A stretch of DNA of 64,000 bases from Rhizobium sp. CF122 (GTDB lineage Bacteria > Pseudomonadota > Alphaproteobacteria > Rhizobiales > Rhizobiaceae). The notes under the pieces are model-generated. The model saw nothing but the letters and a program-made list of their open reading frames with translations. It did no database searches and had not been told where the DNA came from. The stretch spans positions 1-64,000 of the forward strand of contig NZ_AKKA01000072.1 in NCBI RefSeq assembly GCF_000282035.1. Reading direction: 5' to 3'. The position numbers were made by a program, and so were the translations under genes. Below, in pieces: positions 1-7,517 of this stretch (positions are counted from its first letter, which is position 1; each line of letters opens with the position of its first letter).

Positions 1-2581
1 TCTCGAAGACGAAGTTGAAGGTCGAGCCCAGCAGGCCACCGAACGGCATCTGCTTTTCGGCGAGGCCGCCAACCCACAGGTCGATTGCATCGACACCGGT
101 GGTCGTCACCCCGGTCGGGGAGTTGGCGTAGATGCCGGTGCTGTTGAGGAAGGCAAGCCGGTCGGCCTCGTCCGCGGTGAACGTCCTCTCTACGCCGCCT
201 GCGCCTCCCGCGTTGATCACCGCGCTTCCGCCCAGAACCAGAGCTGAGGCAATGGCGCGTTTTTCCGCAAGCGTGTCGACGTCGGCCGCCGTCAGGGCGG
301 CGTGCGTGCCGTAGGCGGCGATGAAATTGATAACCGACTCGGGATGCTTCAGGTTCTGCACCAAGTCGACCCAGCTCGTATAAGGCTTGAGTTGACTGTC
401 GGAAGTCATTTCGTAAAATTCACGACGCGCGGCATTCAACGATGGCACGCCGGTATCACGACCACGCGCAAGGTTGATGGTCGGCAGATCAAGCGGCAGG
501 CCAAGAAGGTTGTTGCGCAGCGCTTCCGTGACGAACTCGTCGATCTCGTTGCCGGCCTGGCGCGTTACGCCGCGCACGATGGCGCCGGTCGCCTCTTCCG
601 GCGTTGGACCGCTTGCGGCAAAGGCGAGCGGGTTGAGGAAGGCCGCGATCAGGCCAACTTCGTTTGATACGAAATTGGGATCGAGGCGGTCGATTGTCTC
701 GGTCAGCATCGAGTGCCCGAAGCGGTAGACCGTATGTGCAAACTCGGCAACGATTGCGGGATCGATCGTGGTGTCGAAACCTTCAGGCGCAAGAAACGCA
801 TCGACCTGCGGCTGGACCTTGCGCGCGAACTCCTCGAACACCAGGTGCTGGTACTGCATTTCGGTGCCGAATTTCGCCACCTGGAACAGGCGTTCGCCAT
901 CCCACTGGAGCGTGGCGATGTCCGTCAGCGCCGGGACCGTCAGCACGTCGACCACCAGCCATTGATTGAGGAAGGCAACCGCCTCAGCCTGCGTCGCGCC
1001 ACCGGCAAGCAGCGCCTGGGCATCGCTGACAAGGACTTCCTTGGTATGATCGGCCAGCCGGTTGTGTTCGGCATGGAAGATCGAATGGACGGCGGTGAGG
1101 CCGATATTCTCGTTCACGCGGCCGTCGCCGGCGATGTAGTGCGCGTCGAGCAGCTCGTTATCGTAAAATCCCTGCTCCGGAGCTGTGCCACCTGCGACAG
1201 TGTCGACGTCCGGGGTCAATGCCTGAGGTGGTGTTGCCGGATTGCCGTCATGGTCGCCGAAGGGGTTGGCGGCATGCGCGATGTCATCGAGGAAGCCGTG
1301 TCCGGTGCTGATCGCCTGGGACGCATTGACCGGTAATTCCGGATTGCCTTCGACAAGAACCGGGGGAGGCCCGGCCGCGACGACGAGTTGTGGAAAGCCG
1401 TTCTGGCCCCCGATGAAGTTGCCATAAGCATCCGTGGCAAGCAGCGGCACGCGAAGCGCGTCGGCGTCCGTCAGGTTGATGCCGAGGATGTCGCGCGCCT
1501 GCGCCTTCACGACGGCCCAGGTGGCCATGCCGCCGATTTCTTCGTCATCGGCCGTGCCATATATGCCGTCGGCTCCGAGGTCGCGATTGGTGATCAGCTT
1601 GCCGGTAGGCACCGGCCTGCCATCGGCATCCAATTCATAGGCGCGCAGGAAAACCTGATGCGAGGGATGCGAGGAATAGGTCTGGTTCTGGTCGACAAAC
1701 GGCGATGTCGTGTTCATCGCCTCGTGGGTTGTGTTGTCGGCGGACTCGTCAACGGCCGTCGTCGGGTCATCGTTAAGAATGCCGTTGGGGCCCGGCCCGG
1801 CAAACTGGGTCGCCCGCGTCAGCACCATGAAGTTTGTCGGGCTGCCCTCGACAAAGAGCGGATCATCCGGCTGCAGCGGGATGAACACGACATCATTCCC
1901 GCCCTTGGTCACGAGGTCGAGACCATGGTCGAAGAACTGGCCGAAAAAGGTGAACCAGGAATTGAATGGCGCAGACAGGCCTTCATCCGGCGTGGCATTG
2001 GGAATGAAGAAGACAGGCTTGTCGTCGGCCGTGCCAAACTGGCCATCCAGCCCGGGGCTGGTAGCGATATTCAGGCCAAGATCCGTTACCGTTTGATCGA
2101 ACGCCTGCTGGGCGGCGATCACAGCCGGGTCCAACGTATTGCCGCCGGCATTGGCCTTGGCCGTCTCCAAAGCCTGGAGGGCAGCGAGGAAGGAGGCGCT
2201 GTCTCCGGCAATGTCCACAGATCCGGCATTCTGGAGGGCGGCCGCAATCGCCGCCGGATTGTTCAACGACTGGTCGACGATCAAATTGCTGATCGTTCGC
2301 GGCTGCGAGTCGATGACCGTGCCACTTGTCTGCGCATATGAGGTTCCAGCTTGGGCATCACGGAACACCGGGTCCGTAAGGCGCGGGAAGATGTTGTCGG
2401 ACGCGCCGAACTCGCTCTGATCCGCAAAAAGATTGTTGAATGATCCATCAACCGTCCGCAAACCGAAGGGGACGAACGAGTTCGGGACCAGGGTTCTCGG
2501 ATCAGATCCGGCCGCGTGGGCCTCCGCGAGGAGAATTTGCTGCAGGATGAAATCCAGGTCCGAGCGAATAAATTGTACCAT
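1..2581 (-). CDS. Animal-type haem peroxidase, N-terminal 860 residues (3' end outside window)
   Basis: The gene runs off the left edge, so only the first 860 codons are seen. Haem peroxidases of the animal (peroxidasin/cyclooxygenase-like) superfamily oxidise small substrates or halides with H2O2. Family landmarks are in order: FFGQFFDHGLDL with the distal His near residue 219, a VHSIFHAEHNRLA segment, YRFGHSML with the proximal His near residue 623, INLARGRDTGVP, and DLWVGGLAEKQMPFGGLLG at the edge. The start is the ATG whose complement is 2579-2581; GGGAGG lies just upstream. There is no classical Sec signal, as in large rhizobial relatives that carry C-terminal calcium-binding repeats and leave by type I secretion; that C-terminus is not visible, so secretion is inferred. 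Family assignment is secure, substrate unknown. Confidence 0.9.
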   Translation of the reverse strand, partial: MVQFIRSDLDFILQQILLAEAHAAGSDPRTLVPNSFVPFGLRTVDGSFNNLFADQSEFGASDNIFPRLTDPVFRDAQAGTSYAQTSGTVIDSQPRTISNLIVDQSLNNPAAIAAALQNAGSVDIAGDSASFLAALQALETAKANAGGNTLDPAVIAAQQAFDQTVTDLGLNIATSPGLDGQFGTADDKPVFFIPNATPDEGLSAPFNSWFTFFGQFFDHGLDLVTKGGNDVVFIPLQPDDPLFVEGSPTNFMVLTRATQFAGPGPNGILNDDPTTAVDESADNTTHEAMNTTSPFVDQNQTYSSHPSHQVFLRAYELDADGRPVPTGKLITNRDLGADGIYGTADDEEIGGMATWAVVKAQARDILGINLTDADALRVPLLATDAYGNFIGGQNGFPQLVVAAGPPPVLVEGNPELPVNASQAISTGHGFLDDIAHAANPFGDHDGNPATPPQALTPDVDTVAGGTAPEQGFYDNELLDAHYIAGDGRVNENIGLTAVHSIFHAEHNRLADHTKEVLVSDAQALLAGGATQAEAVAFLNQWLVVDVLTVPALTDIATLQWDGERLFQVAKFGTEMQYQHLVFEEFARKVQPQVDAFLAPEGFDTTIDPAIVAEFAHTVYRFGHSMLTETIDRLDPNFVSNEVGLIAAFLNPLAFAASGPTPEEATGAIVRGVTRQAGNEIDEFVTEALRNNLLGLPLDLPTINLARGRDTGVPSLNAARREFYEMTSDSQLKPYTSWVDLVQNLKHPESVINFIAAYGTHAALTAADVDTLAEKRAIASALVLGGSAVINAGGAGGVERTFTADEADRLAFLNSTGIYANSPTGVTTTGVDAIDLWVGGLAEKQMPFGGLLGSTFNFVFE

Positions 2582-2758
2582 GCCACCCTCCCAATGATTG
2601 CCTTCGCCTTGGACAAAGCTTCGCCCTCGCACCAAACGAAGTGCGCTGCCGGCTGAACACGGCGCCGGAGCCATGGCCGCGACAGTTGTTAGGCTCTCGA
2701 CCGACCAATCGTCGATGATTATGCAAGGATTATGTAAGCTTGAGCATCTGTATGCGAG

Positions 2759-2793
2759 GGTCCTTGGTCTCGCCATTGCCGAGACCAAGGTCC
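2759..2793. repeat. Strong 14-bp-arm stem-loop
   Basis: Arms GGTCCTTGGTCTCG (2759-2772) and CGAGACCAAGGTCC (2780-2793) pair at 13 of 14 positions around a 7-nt loop. No T-run follows on either side, so it is not a clear intrinsic terminator. It lies between the peroxidase start and transposase debris and could be an element end, an RNA structure or a protein site. A weaker CCCAG/CTGGG pair follows at once. Confidence 0.6.
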
Positions 2794-2898
2794 CAGTGTC
2801 GCTTGGCACCTGGGACAGTCCCCTGAACGCGGAATCGGCATTTGGATGACAGTCGCTCTTTGCCGTCATTCCCTGCGCCCTCGAATCAGGCGGCAGTG

Positions 2899-3135
2899 AT
2901 GCCACGTGCATTGAGCGATGACCTTCGCAGTCGTGTTCTGGCGGCGCAGGCAGGCAGGATGTCGGCGCGATCCGTTGCGTCGCGGTTCGGGATCGGGACT
3001 TTTACGGCGATTGCCTGGATCGCAAGCGTAGGGCAGGGTCAACTGACTGCGGCAAAACAAGGCCGACGTGCTGGCTCCAGACTGGACGCGCATGGAGGCG
3101 AAAGGGTTCTATGGCACCAAGGTCGAGTCCAGTGA
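2899..3135 (+). pseudogene. IS630-family transposase N-terminal remnant
   Basis: The frame encodes MPRALSDDLRSRVLAA, a Ser-Ala-Arg-Ser helix-turn-helix stretch and GRRAGSRLDAHGG, which match the N-terminal DNA-binding region of IS630-type transposases (helix-turn-helix followed by a G-S-x-L-D-x-H linker). After about residue 67 the sequence stops resembling the family and the frame ends at 78 aa; the DDE catalytic domain is absent. This is a dead fragment left in the peroxidase/glnII intergenic region and marks past insertion activity. Confidence 0.7.
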
Positions 3136-3211
3136 TTTCCGACCGGCGCAGGCCCGGCAAAGCCGAGGAGCAGCATCGGCGGGCAATCGACGCTTCGCCC
3201 TTGGACGTCAC
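3118..3211 (-). pseudogene. Possible tyrosine-recombinase fragment
   Basis: The minus strand encodes ALPGLRRSEITGLDLGAI, which resembles the segment around the first catalytic Arg of phage-type integrases (G-x-R-x-S-E-I-x-x-L). Only this short piece is recognisable and the rest of the catalytic domain is missing. It overlaps the tail of the IS630 remnant on the other strand, so at most it is debris. The call is tentative because the match is short. Confidence 0.3.
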
Positions 3212-3331
3212 GGGTAGGTACTTGTAAGACTCAACTAGAGCGCCGCGTTGGGAGCGGGCGACTTGCGGGACCCCGGCTAAACCACGTCGCAGTGCTATGC
3301 CGTCCGGCGCAGGTTCACGATCAAGAAAAGG

Positions 3332-3535
3332 TCAATCCACGATGCGGGGCGTGAACTTTGGCTGTGCTGGCTCTGCTGTTTCTTTGATGGCCTCGTCGTG
3401 ATACCAGCAGCTTTCATAGACCGAAGGGATCATATCCCGTTCAATATCAACTGCCGGGCGACGCTCCGCCGCAGCAAAACGCTTCGCTGGAAACGCGTAA
3501 ATTGTTGCCGTCTCGTGATGCACACCAATGGCCAT
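3332..3535 (-). CDS. DUF2735 family small protein
   Basis: The 67-aa product starts MAIGVHHETATIYAFPA and has an ESCWYHDEAIKE segment, the two recognisable blocks of the rhizobial DUF2735 family (His-x-Glu-Thr-Ala-Thr-Ile-Tyr near the N-terminus and Ser-x-Trp-Tyr-His in the middle). AAGGAGG lies 8 nt before the ATG, a very good ribosome binding site. The biochemical role is unknown. Family members are commonly encoded beside glnII, which is the arrangement here: it is divergent from glnII and the two share the 3536-4021 regulatory region, suggesting a link to nitrogen status. There is no signal peptide or membrane segment. Confidence 0.8.
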   Translation of the reverse strand: MAIGVHHETATIYAFPAKRFAAAERRPAVDIERDMIPSVYESCWYHDEAIKETAEPAQPKFTPRIVD

Positions 3536-3916
3536 AAAGTGCCTCCTTGCTCATCGACGCCCGAGGACGATAACACGACCATAACAGAACTGCACAGTAA
3601 TTGCGCGAGCTGATTGAAAAATATGCACCAGATGTTGGGATTATGGGCATTCGAATCTGCTGGCATTTATATCGGAATCTCAGTGAGTATAAAATATAAT
3701 CATATGCACAAAAAATAATCGCTTGAGTTGAACTGCGAAAAAAATGTTGCAGCCTTCTCCGGTCGCGTCGGCCGAACTCACGCTCCGCAACTGCCTTCGG
3801 CAGCTAACTGCTTGAGTCCGCAGCCAGTTCCACGCTCAGTCATCTCCGTGGAGCAAACTCGGTCGGTCGGCTTGTCGGGCGCTCTCGATTGGCGAGCTGC
3901 ATCATCGCACACAAAC

Positions 3917-3932
3917 TGGCACGCCACGTGCA
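3917..3932 (+). promoter_or_regulatory. Sigma-54 (RpoN) type promoter of glnII
   Basis: TGGCACG-CCAC-GTGCA fits the -24/-12 consensus TGGCACG-N4-TTGCA with one mismatch and has the exact GG-N10-GC spacing (GG 3918-3919, GC 3930-3931). It lies about 90 bp upstream of the glnII ATG, predicting a start near 3943. Rhizobial glnII genes are known to be RpoN/NtrC dependent. The remainder of the 3536-4021 gap shows no further gene. Confidence 0.75.
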
Positions 3933-4021
3933 TGTAATTTGGCATCCCTTCGCGGCCTGATCGCTTCAACGGTCGGTTCGCTTGAGGATTTGCTCACGAT
4001 TTATGTTTGAGAGACTCGCAA

Positions 4022-5062
4022 ATGACCAAGTATAAGCTCGAGTACATCTGGCTCGATGGGTACACCCCGGTACCAAATCTCCGCGGCAAGACGCAGATCA
4101 AGGAATTCGACGCTTTTCCGACACTCGAGCAGCTCCCGCTCTGGGGCTTCGATGGTTCGTCGACGATGCAGGCAGAAGGCCGCAGCTCTGACTGTGTGCT
4201 GAAGCCCGTCGCGATTTATCCGGACCCGGCCCGCACGAACGGCGTTCTCGTCATGTGCGAAGTCATGATGCCAGATGGTGTTACCCCGCATCCGTCCAAC
4301 AGCCGCGCCACCATCCTCGACGACGAGGACGCCTGGTTCGGTTTCGAGCAGGAATACTTCTTCTACGAGAACGGCCGTCCGCTGGGTTTCCCGGAAACCG
4401 GCTACCCGGCTCCGCAGGGCCCCTACTACACGGGCGTCGGCTACTCGAACGTCGGCTCGATCGCCCGCGAGATCGTTGAAGAGCACCTTGACCTGTGCCT
4501 CGCCGCTGGCATCAACCACGAGGGCATCAACGCCGAAGTGGCCAAGGGTCAATGGGAGTTCCAGATCTTCGGCAAGGGGTCAAAGAAGGCCGCCGACCAG
4601 ATCTGGATGGCACGCTACCTGCTGCAGCGCCTCACGGAAAAGTACGGCATCGACATCGAGTATCACTGCAAGCCGCTCGGCGATACCGACTGGAACGGCT
4701 CGGGCATGCACTGCAACTTCTCGACCAAGTTCATGCGCGAAGTCGGCGGCAAGGCTTATTTCGAAGCCCTGATGGCGCAGTTCGACAAGAACCTGATGGA
4801 CCACATCAACGTTTACGGCCCGGACAACGACAAGCGCCTGACCGGCAAGCATGAAACGGCTCCGTGGAACAAGTTCTCCTACGGTGTTGCCGATCGTGGT
4901 GCCTCGATCCGTGTTCCGCACTCCTTCGTTAAAAATGATTATCGCGGTTACCTGGAAGATCGTCGCCCGAACTCTCAGGGTTGCCCTTACCAGATCGCTT
5001 CGCAGGTTCTGAAGACGATCTCGGAAGTACCGACGGCTGGTTTTGCTTCGGCCGCGGCCTAA
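4022..5062 (+). CDS. glnII: Glutamine synthetase type II
   Basis: The 346-aa cytoplasmic enzyme makes glutamine from glutamate, ammonia and ATP. Length and sequence are those of the eukaryotic-like GSII class of rhizobia, much shorter than GSI. Visible landmarks are WGFDGSS near residues 41-47, GFEQEYF near 106-112 (metal/glutamate site), NGSGMHCN near 225-232, and RPNSQGCPYQ near the C-terminus. The ATG at 4022 gives the standard MTKYKLEYIWLDGY start; an in-frame ATG five codons upstream is less likely because GAGAG sits at the right distance only for 4022. GSII lacks the adenylylation control of GSI and is mainly controlled by transcription, here from the sigma-54-type promoter upstream. 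Confidence 0.97.
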   Translation: MTKYKLEYIWLDGYTPVPNLRGKTQIKEFDAFPTLEQLPLWGFDGSSTMQAEGRSSDCVLKPVAIYPDPARTNGVLVMCEVMMPDGVTPHPSNSRATILDDEDAWFGFEQEYFFYENGRPLGFPETGYPAPQGPYYTGVGYSNVGSIAREIVEEHLDLCLAAGINHEGINAEVAKGQWEFQIFGKGSKKAADQIWMARYLLQRLTEKYGIDIEYHCKPLGDTDWNGSGMHCNFSTKFMREVGGKAYFEALMAQFDKNLMDHINVYGPDNDKRLTGKHETAPWNKFSYGVADRGASIRVPHSFVKNDYRGYLEDRRPNSQGCPYQIASQVLKTISEVPTAGFASAAA

Positions 5063-5082
5063 GCTAGCGAGTTGCATTCACT

Positions 5083-5118
5083 GCAAATGGCGTCGATCGA
5101 AGGGTCGGCGCCATTTGT
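5083..5118 (+). terminator. Likely terminator of glnII
   Basis: Arms CAAATGGCG and CGCCATTTG form a 9-bp stem about 20 bp after the glnII stop, followed by the T-rich stretch TTTGTTGG. The T-run is interrupted, so efficiency is uncertain. Confidence 0.6.
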
Positions 5119-5302
5119 TTGTTGGTGGCGTCAGCGGACCGAAATCATGGCGCAATAGCATTTCAGGCGCGGCACTTTTCCAGTAAGTTGCGTGCCAAAA
5201 TCATCTACCGGTTGATAAATTCAACCGGACAAGCATAATCCTTTTGCGTTGCCATTGTTTGTCCTTATACTCGCCATCGGATTCTCCAATCGCGAGTTGC
5301 TC

Positions 5303-7249
5303 GTGACAGGCAAGCAGAACCGTCTTCTCCGTTTACTTGGAACGCCCGCGCTTTTCGCGCAGGGCAGCGAGATCGTCTTGCCGGAGAAAGCTTACGCGTT
5401 GCTCGCTTTTCTGGTAACTGCACCGCAATGCGCGATGGAGCGGGAAATCCTGCGGGCGATCCTGTGGCAGTCGGATCAATCCAAACAGCGAGCCGGAAGC
5501 CTGCGCCAGCTTCTGGCGCGGATTGATCGCAGCATTCCCGACAGCCTGCCGCGCTTGCTCAAGGCGACGAATGCTCATGTTTCCTTCAACCGTGATGATT
5601 GGGACGCAGACGTACTGGCCCTCAGCGATACGGCGGCGCCCTTGCCGCGATCGGCGTGGGAGCTGCTTCGCGGTGATCTTCTCGAGGGGTTCAAGGCGCC
5701 GACGATCGAGGCCGAAGAGAGAATTGTCGTCGAGCGTCAGCGCATTGAGCAACGCCGCGAGGCTCATATAATTGCGCTTCTCGAAACGCCAGAGAAACGC
5801 ACGTCCGACGACATCCTGATGCTTGCAGGCTCGCTGCTTGAGGCGGACCCTGCGAACGAAGTCGCTTGCCGAGCGCTGATGCAACGGCACGTGGACGCCG
5901 GTGATCTCGCAGCCGCACGTCAGGTGTATTTGCGCTGCCGCAATGAGCTGAAGGCTGAATACGGTGCGGAGCCGGATGGCCGGACCCTGGCTCTGGCGCA
6001 GGAGCTCGGCATCATCACGCCGGCCTCGCTTGCAGGCCCCTTGAAAGAAATACCCGGCAACGTCCCTTCTGACCCAGTGGGTCAGCCGCGGGTCCTCATT
6101 CTGCCGCCGGATACGATCTTGTCTGACCCGGTGCTGCAGCGTGTGGGGCGCGCGCTTTTGGAAGAGGTCACGATCGGACTAAGCCAGCAGCGCGGCTTCA
6201 AGGTGATTGCTGCGCACACGAGCCTGGAAATCGTCAATCGCAGTCTCGCTGGCGATCCCTTTGTGCCGACGCCACCCGAGCTGCGGTTTGATTATACCGT
6301 CTATGTTACGATCCATGGTCGCGAGGATGACATCTATTCCACGTGCCGACTGACGAAGAATTCGACGGCCGAAGTGCTCTGGGCGATCGACTTGCCGCTT
6401 GCCATGCAGAAGGTCAACCAATCCTTCGCTCAGCTTGCCCGACGTATTGTGATGACGCTCGCCGACACCATCGAACGCCGTGAGCTTCTGGATATGACGC
6501 ATGACGTCAATCCGTCGGCCTACCGCCTGTACCTTGAAGGAAAGCGGCTCGTTTCGAAGACCGATCTTCAGCACCTGCGCCAGGCGCGCAAATGGTTCAA
6601 ATCAGCGCTCTCCCGCCACGACAGGTTTTCATCGGCTCATGCGGGAATGGCCCGCGTGCTCGGTATGGAGTGGCTTGTGCGCGGGATGAAGGATACGCAA
6701 TTGCTGGAGGAGGCGGACCGCTCCGCCTGGCTTGCTCGTGACAGCGACCCGAATAGTGGCAGGGCGATGCGCGAATTGGGCTTCGTCGCTCTTTATCGCC
6801 GCCGCTTCGACGATAGTCTCGAATTTTTCGCCGAAGCGCAGATGCTGAACCCGAATGACGCCGACATTCTCGCCGATCATGCGGATGCCCTGCTGCATGA
6901 TGGTCAAAGTGACCGGGCGCTGGAGTTGAGCCTGGCAGCGCTCAAGCTCAATCCGTTGCCACCGGACTATTACTACTGGAATCTCGGCGGTATCCATTTC
7001 GTGCAGGAAAACTATGCAAAGGCGATCGAGGTCTTGGATCGCGTCAAGGATCGCCCTGCGACCTCGCGCCTTCTGGCTGCATCCCACGCCAAGAACGGTG
7101 ACCTGCGAACCGCGTCGCGCTATGCCTCTATCGTCCTCGAGAATTTTCCCGATTTCCGCACCGATGATGTCTGGCAATTCGTGCCGGACCGCAATCCGGA
7201 TGACACCCGTCAGCTGATTGACGGCCTTCGGATGGCCGGATTGTCTTGA
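5303..7249 (+). CDS. BTAD/TPR transcriptional regulator (SARP-like) of the RiPP locus
   Basis: The 648-aa product (GTG start at 5303; a TTG at 5249 would add 18 hydrophobic residues and fits the family less well) begins with an OmpR-type winged-helix region (RLLGTPALF, LPEKAYALLAFL), followed to about residue 250 by a bacterial transcriptional activator domain (ALMQRHVDAGDLAAARQVYLRC, EPDGRTLALAQELGI). A central region around 270-400 resembles the partner domain found in adenylate-cyclase-like TPR regulators, and the C-terminal half is TPR-like (ARKWFKSALSRH, ADILADHADALLHDGQ). It is an intracellular DNA-binding protein. It lies directly upstream of, and co-oriented with, the peptide/YcaO/TfuA genes, so local activation of that operon is inferred. 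No ligand is evident. Confidence 0.8.
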   Translation: MTGKQNRLLRLLGTPALFAQGSEIVLPEKAYALLAFLVTAPQCAMEREILRAILWQSDQSKQRAGSLRQLLARIDRSIPDSLPRLLKATNAHVSFNRDDWDADVLALSDTAAPLPRSAWELLRGDLLEGFKAPTIEAEERIVVERQRIEQRREAHIIALLETPEKRTSDDILMLAGSLLEADPANEVACRALMQRHVDAGDLAAARQVYLRCRNELKAEYGAEPDGRTLALAQELGIITPASLAGPLKEIPGNVPSDPVGQPRVLILPPDTILSDPVLQRVGRALLEEVTIGLSQQRGFKVIAAHTSLEIVNRSLAGDPFVPTPPELRFDYTVYVTIHGREDDIYSTCRLTKNSTAEVLWAIDLPLAMQKVNQSFAQLARRIVMTLADTIERRELLDMTHDVNPSAYRLYLEGKRLVSKTDLQHLRQARKWFKSALSRHDRFSSAHAGMARVLGMEWLVRGMKDTQLLEEADRSAWLARDSDPNSGRAMRELGFVALYRRRFDDSLEFFAEAQMLNPNDADILADHADALLHDGQSDRALELSLAALKLNPLPPDYYYWNLGGIHFVQENYAKAIEVLDRVKDRPATSRLLAASHAKNGDLRTASRYASIVLENFPDFRTDDVWQFVPDRNPDDTRQLIDGLRMAGLS

Positions 7250-7279
7250 AGCGTTACACTTACTGTGCTTTGGGCGCCG

Positions 7280-7297
7280 TCCTGGCGCGAATCCTGG
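7280..7297 (+). promoter_or_regulatory. Direct repeat upstream of the RiPP precursor gene
   Basis: TCCTGG occurs at 7280-7285 and again at 7292-7297, 12 bp apart, about 80-95 bp before the precursor ATG; a TCCTGT follows near 7334. BTAD/SARP regulators bind direct repeats spaced by roughly one helical turn, so these are candidate binding sites for the product of the upstream gene. This is inference from spacing only. Confidence 0.3.
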
Positions 7298-7339
7298 TCA
7301 CGCCGAAATAACGCCAGCCGGCGCATGCTCCTCCTGTCC

Positions 7340-7366
7340 GCAGCACGATGCTGCTTCTAGCAGGAG
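7340..7366 (+). promoter_or_regulatory. Two mutually exclusive hairpins over the precursor ribosome binding site
   Basis: GCAGCA-CGA-TGCTGC (7340-7354) and CTGCT-TCT-AGCAG (7351-7363) share bases 7351-7354, so only one can form. The second pairs AGCAG, which overlaps the AGGAG Shine-Dalgarno sequence at 7362-7366; the first leaves it free. This is the layout of a translational on/off switch. Stems are short (5-6 bp), so it may be incidental. Confidence 0.35.
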
Positions 7367-7374
7367 ATGACACA

Positions 7375-7506
7375 ATGACGACCACCCAGATCAAGCCAGT
7401 TGCAGTACGCCTTTCCGCCGCCGCTCAAGCCGTCCTGAAACAGGAAGCCGTGCAGCTTGACACAAACGCCACGGCAAACATTGTTCACGCGCTGAAGTTC
7501 CGTTGA
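7375..7506 (+). CDS. Candidate RiPP precursor peptide, 43 aa
   Basis: A short ORF, MTTTQIKPVAVRLSAAAQ at its start and NIVHALKFR at its end, has AGGAG 8 nt upstream of the ATG and its stop lies 11 nt before the YcaO start, so it is very probably translated and coupled. It contains no cysteine, several Thr/Ser, no signal peptide and no membrane segment. Position directly before a YcaO-TfuA pair is where ribosomally made, post-translationally modified peptides are encoded. Because YcaO-TfuA pairs can thioamidate the peptide backbone, absence of Cys does not argue against it. An ordinary small regulatory protein remains possible. The sequence itself does not match a RiPP precursor family I recognise. 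Confidence 0.6.
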   Translation: MTTTQIKPVAVRLSAAAQAVLKQEAVQLDTNATANIVHALKFR

Positions 7507-7517
7507 GGTCGATGCGA

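Noticed and set aside
713-2341. Long plus-strand ORFs opposite the peroxidase gene
   Set aside because: They are antisense shadows; the minus strand reads continuously as a peroxidase with all family motifs.
3728-3937. 69-aa ORF between DUF2735 and glnII
   Set aside because: It ends in the sigma-54 promoter and has no ribosome binding site; the region is regulatory.
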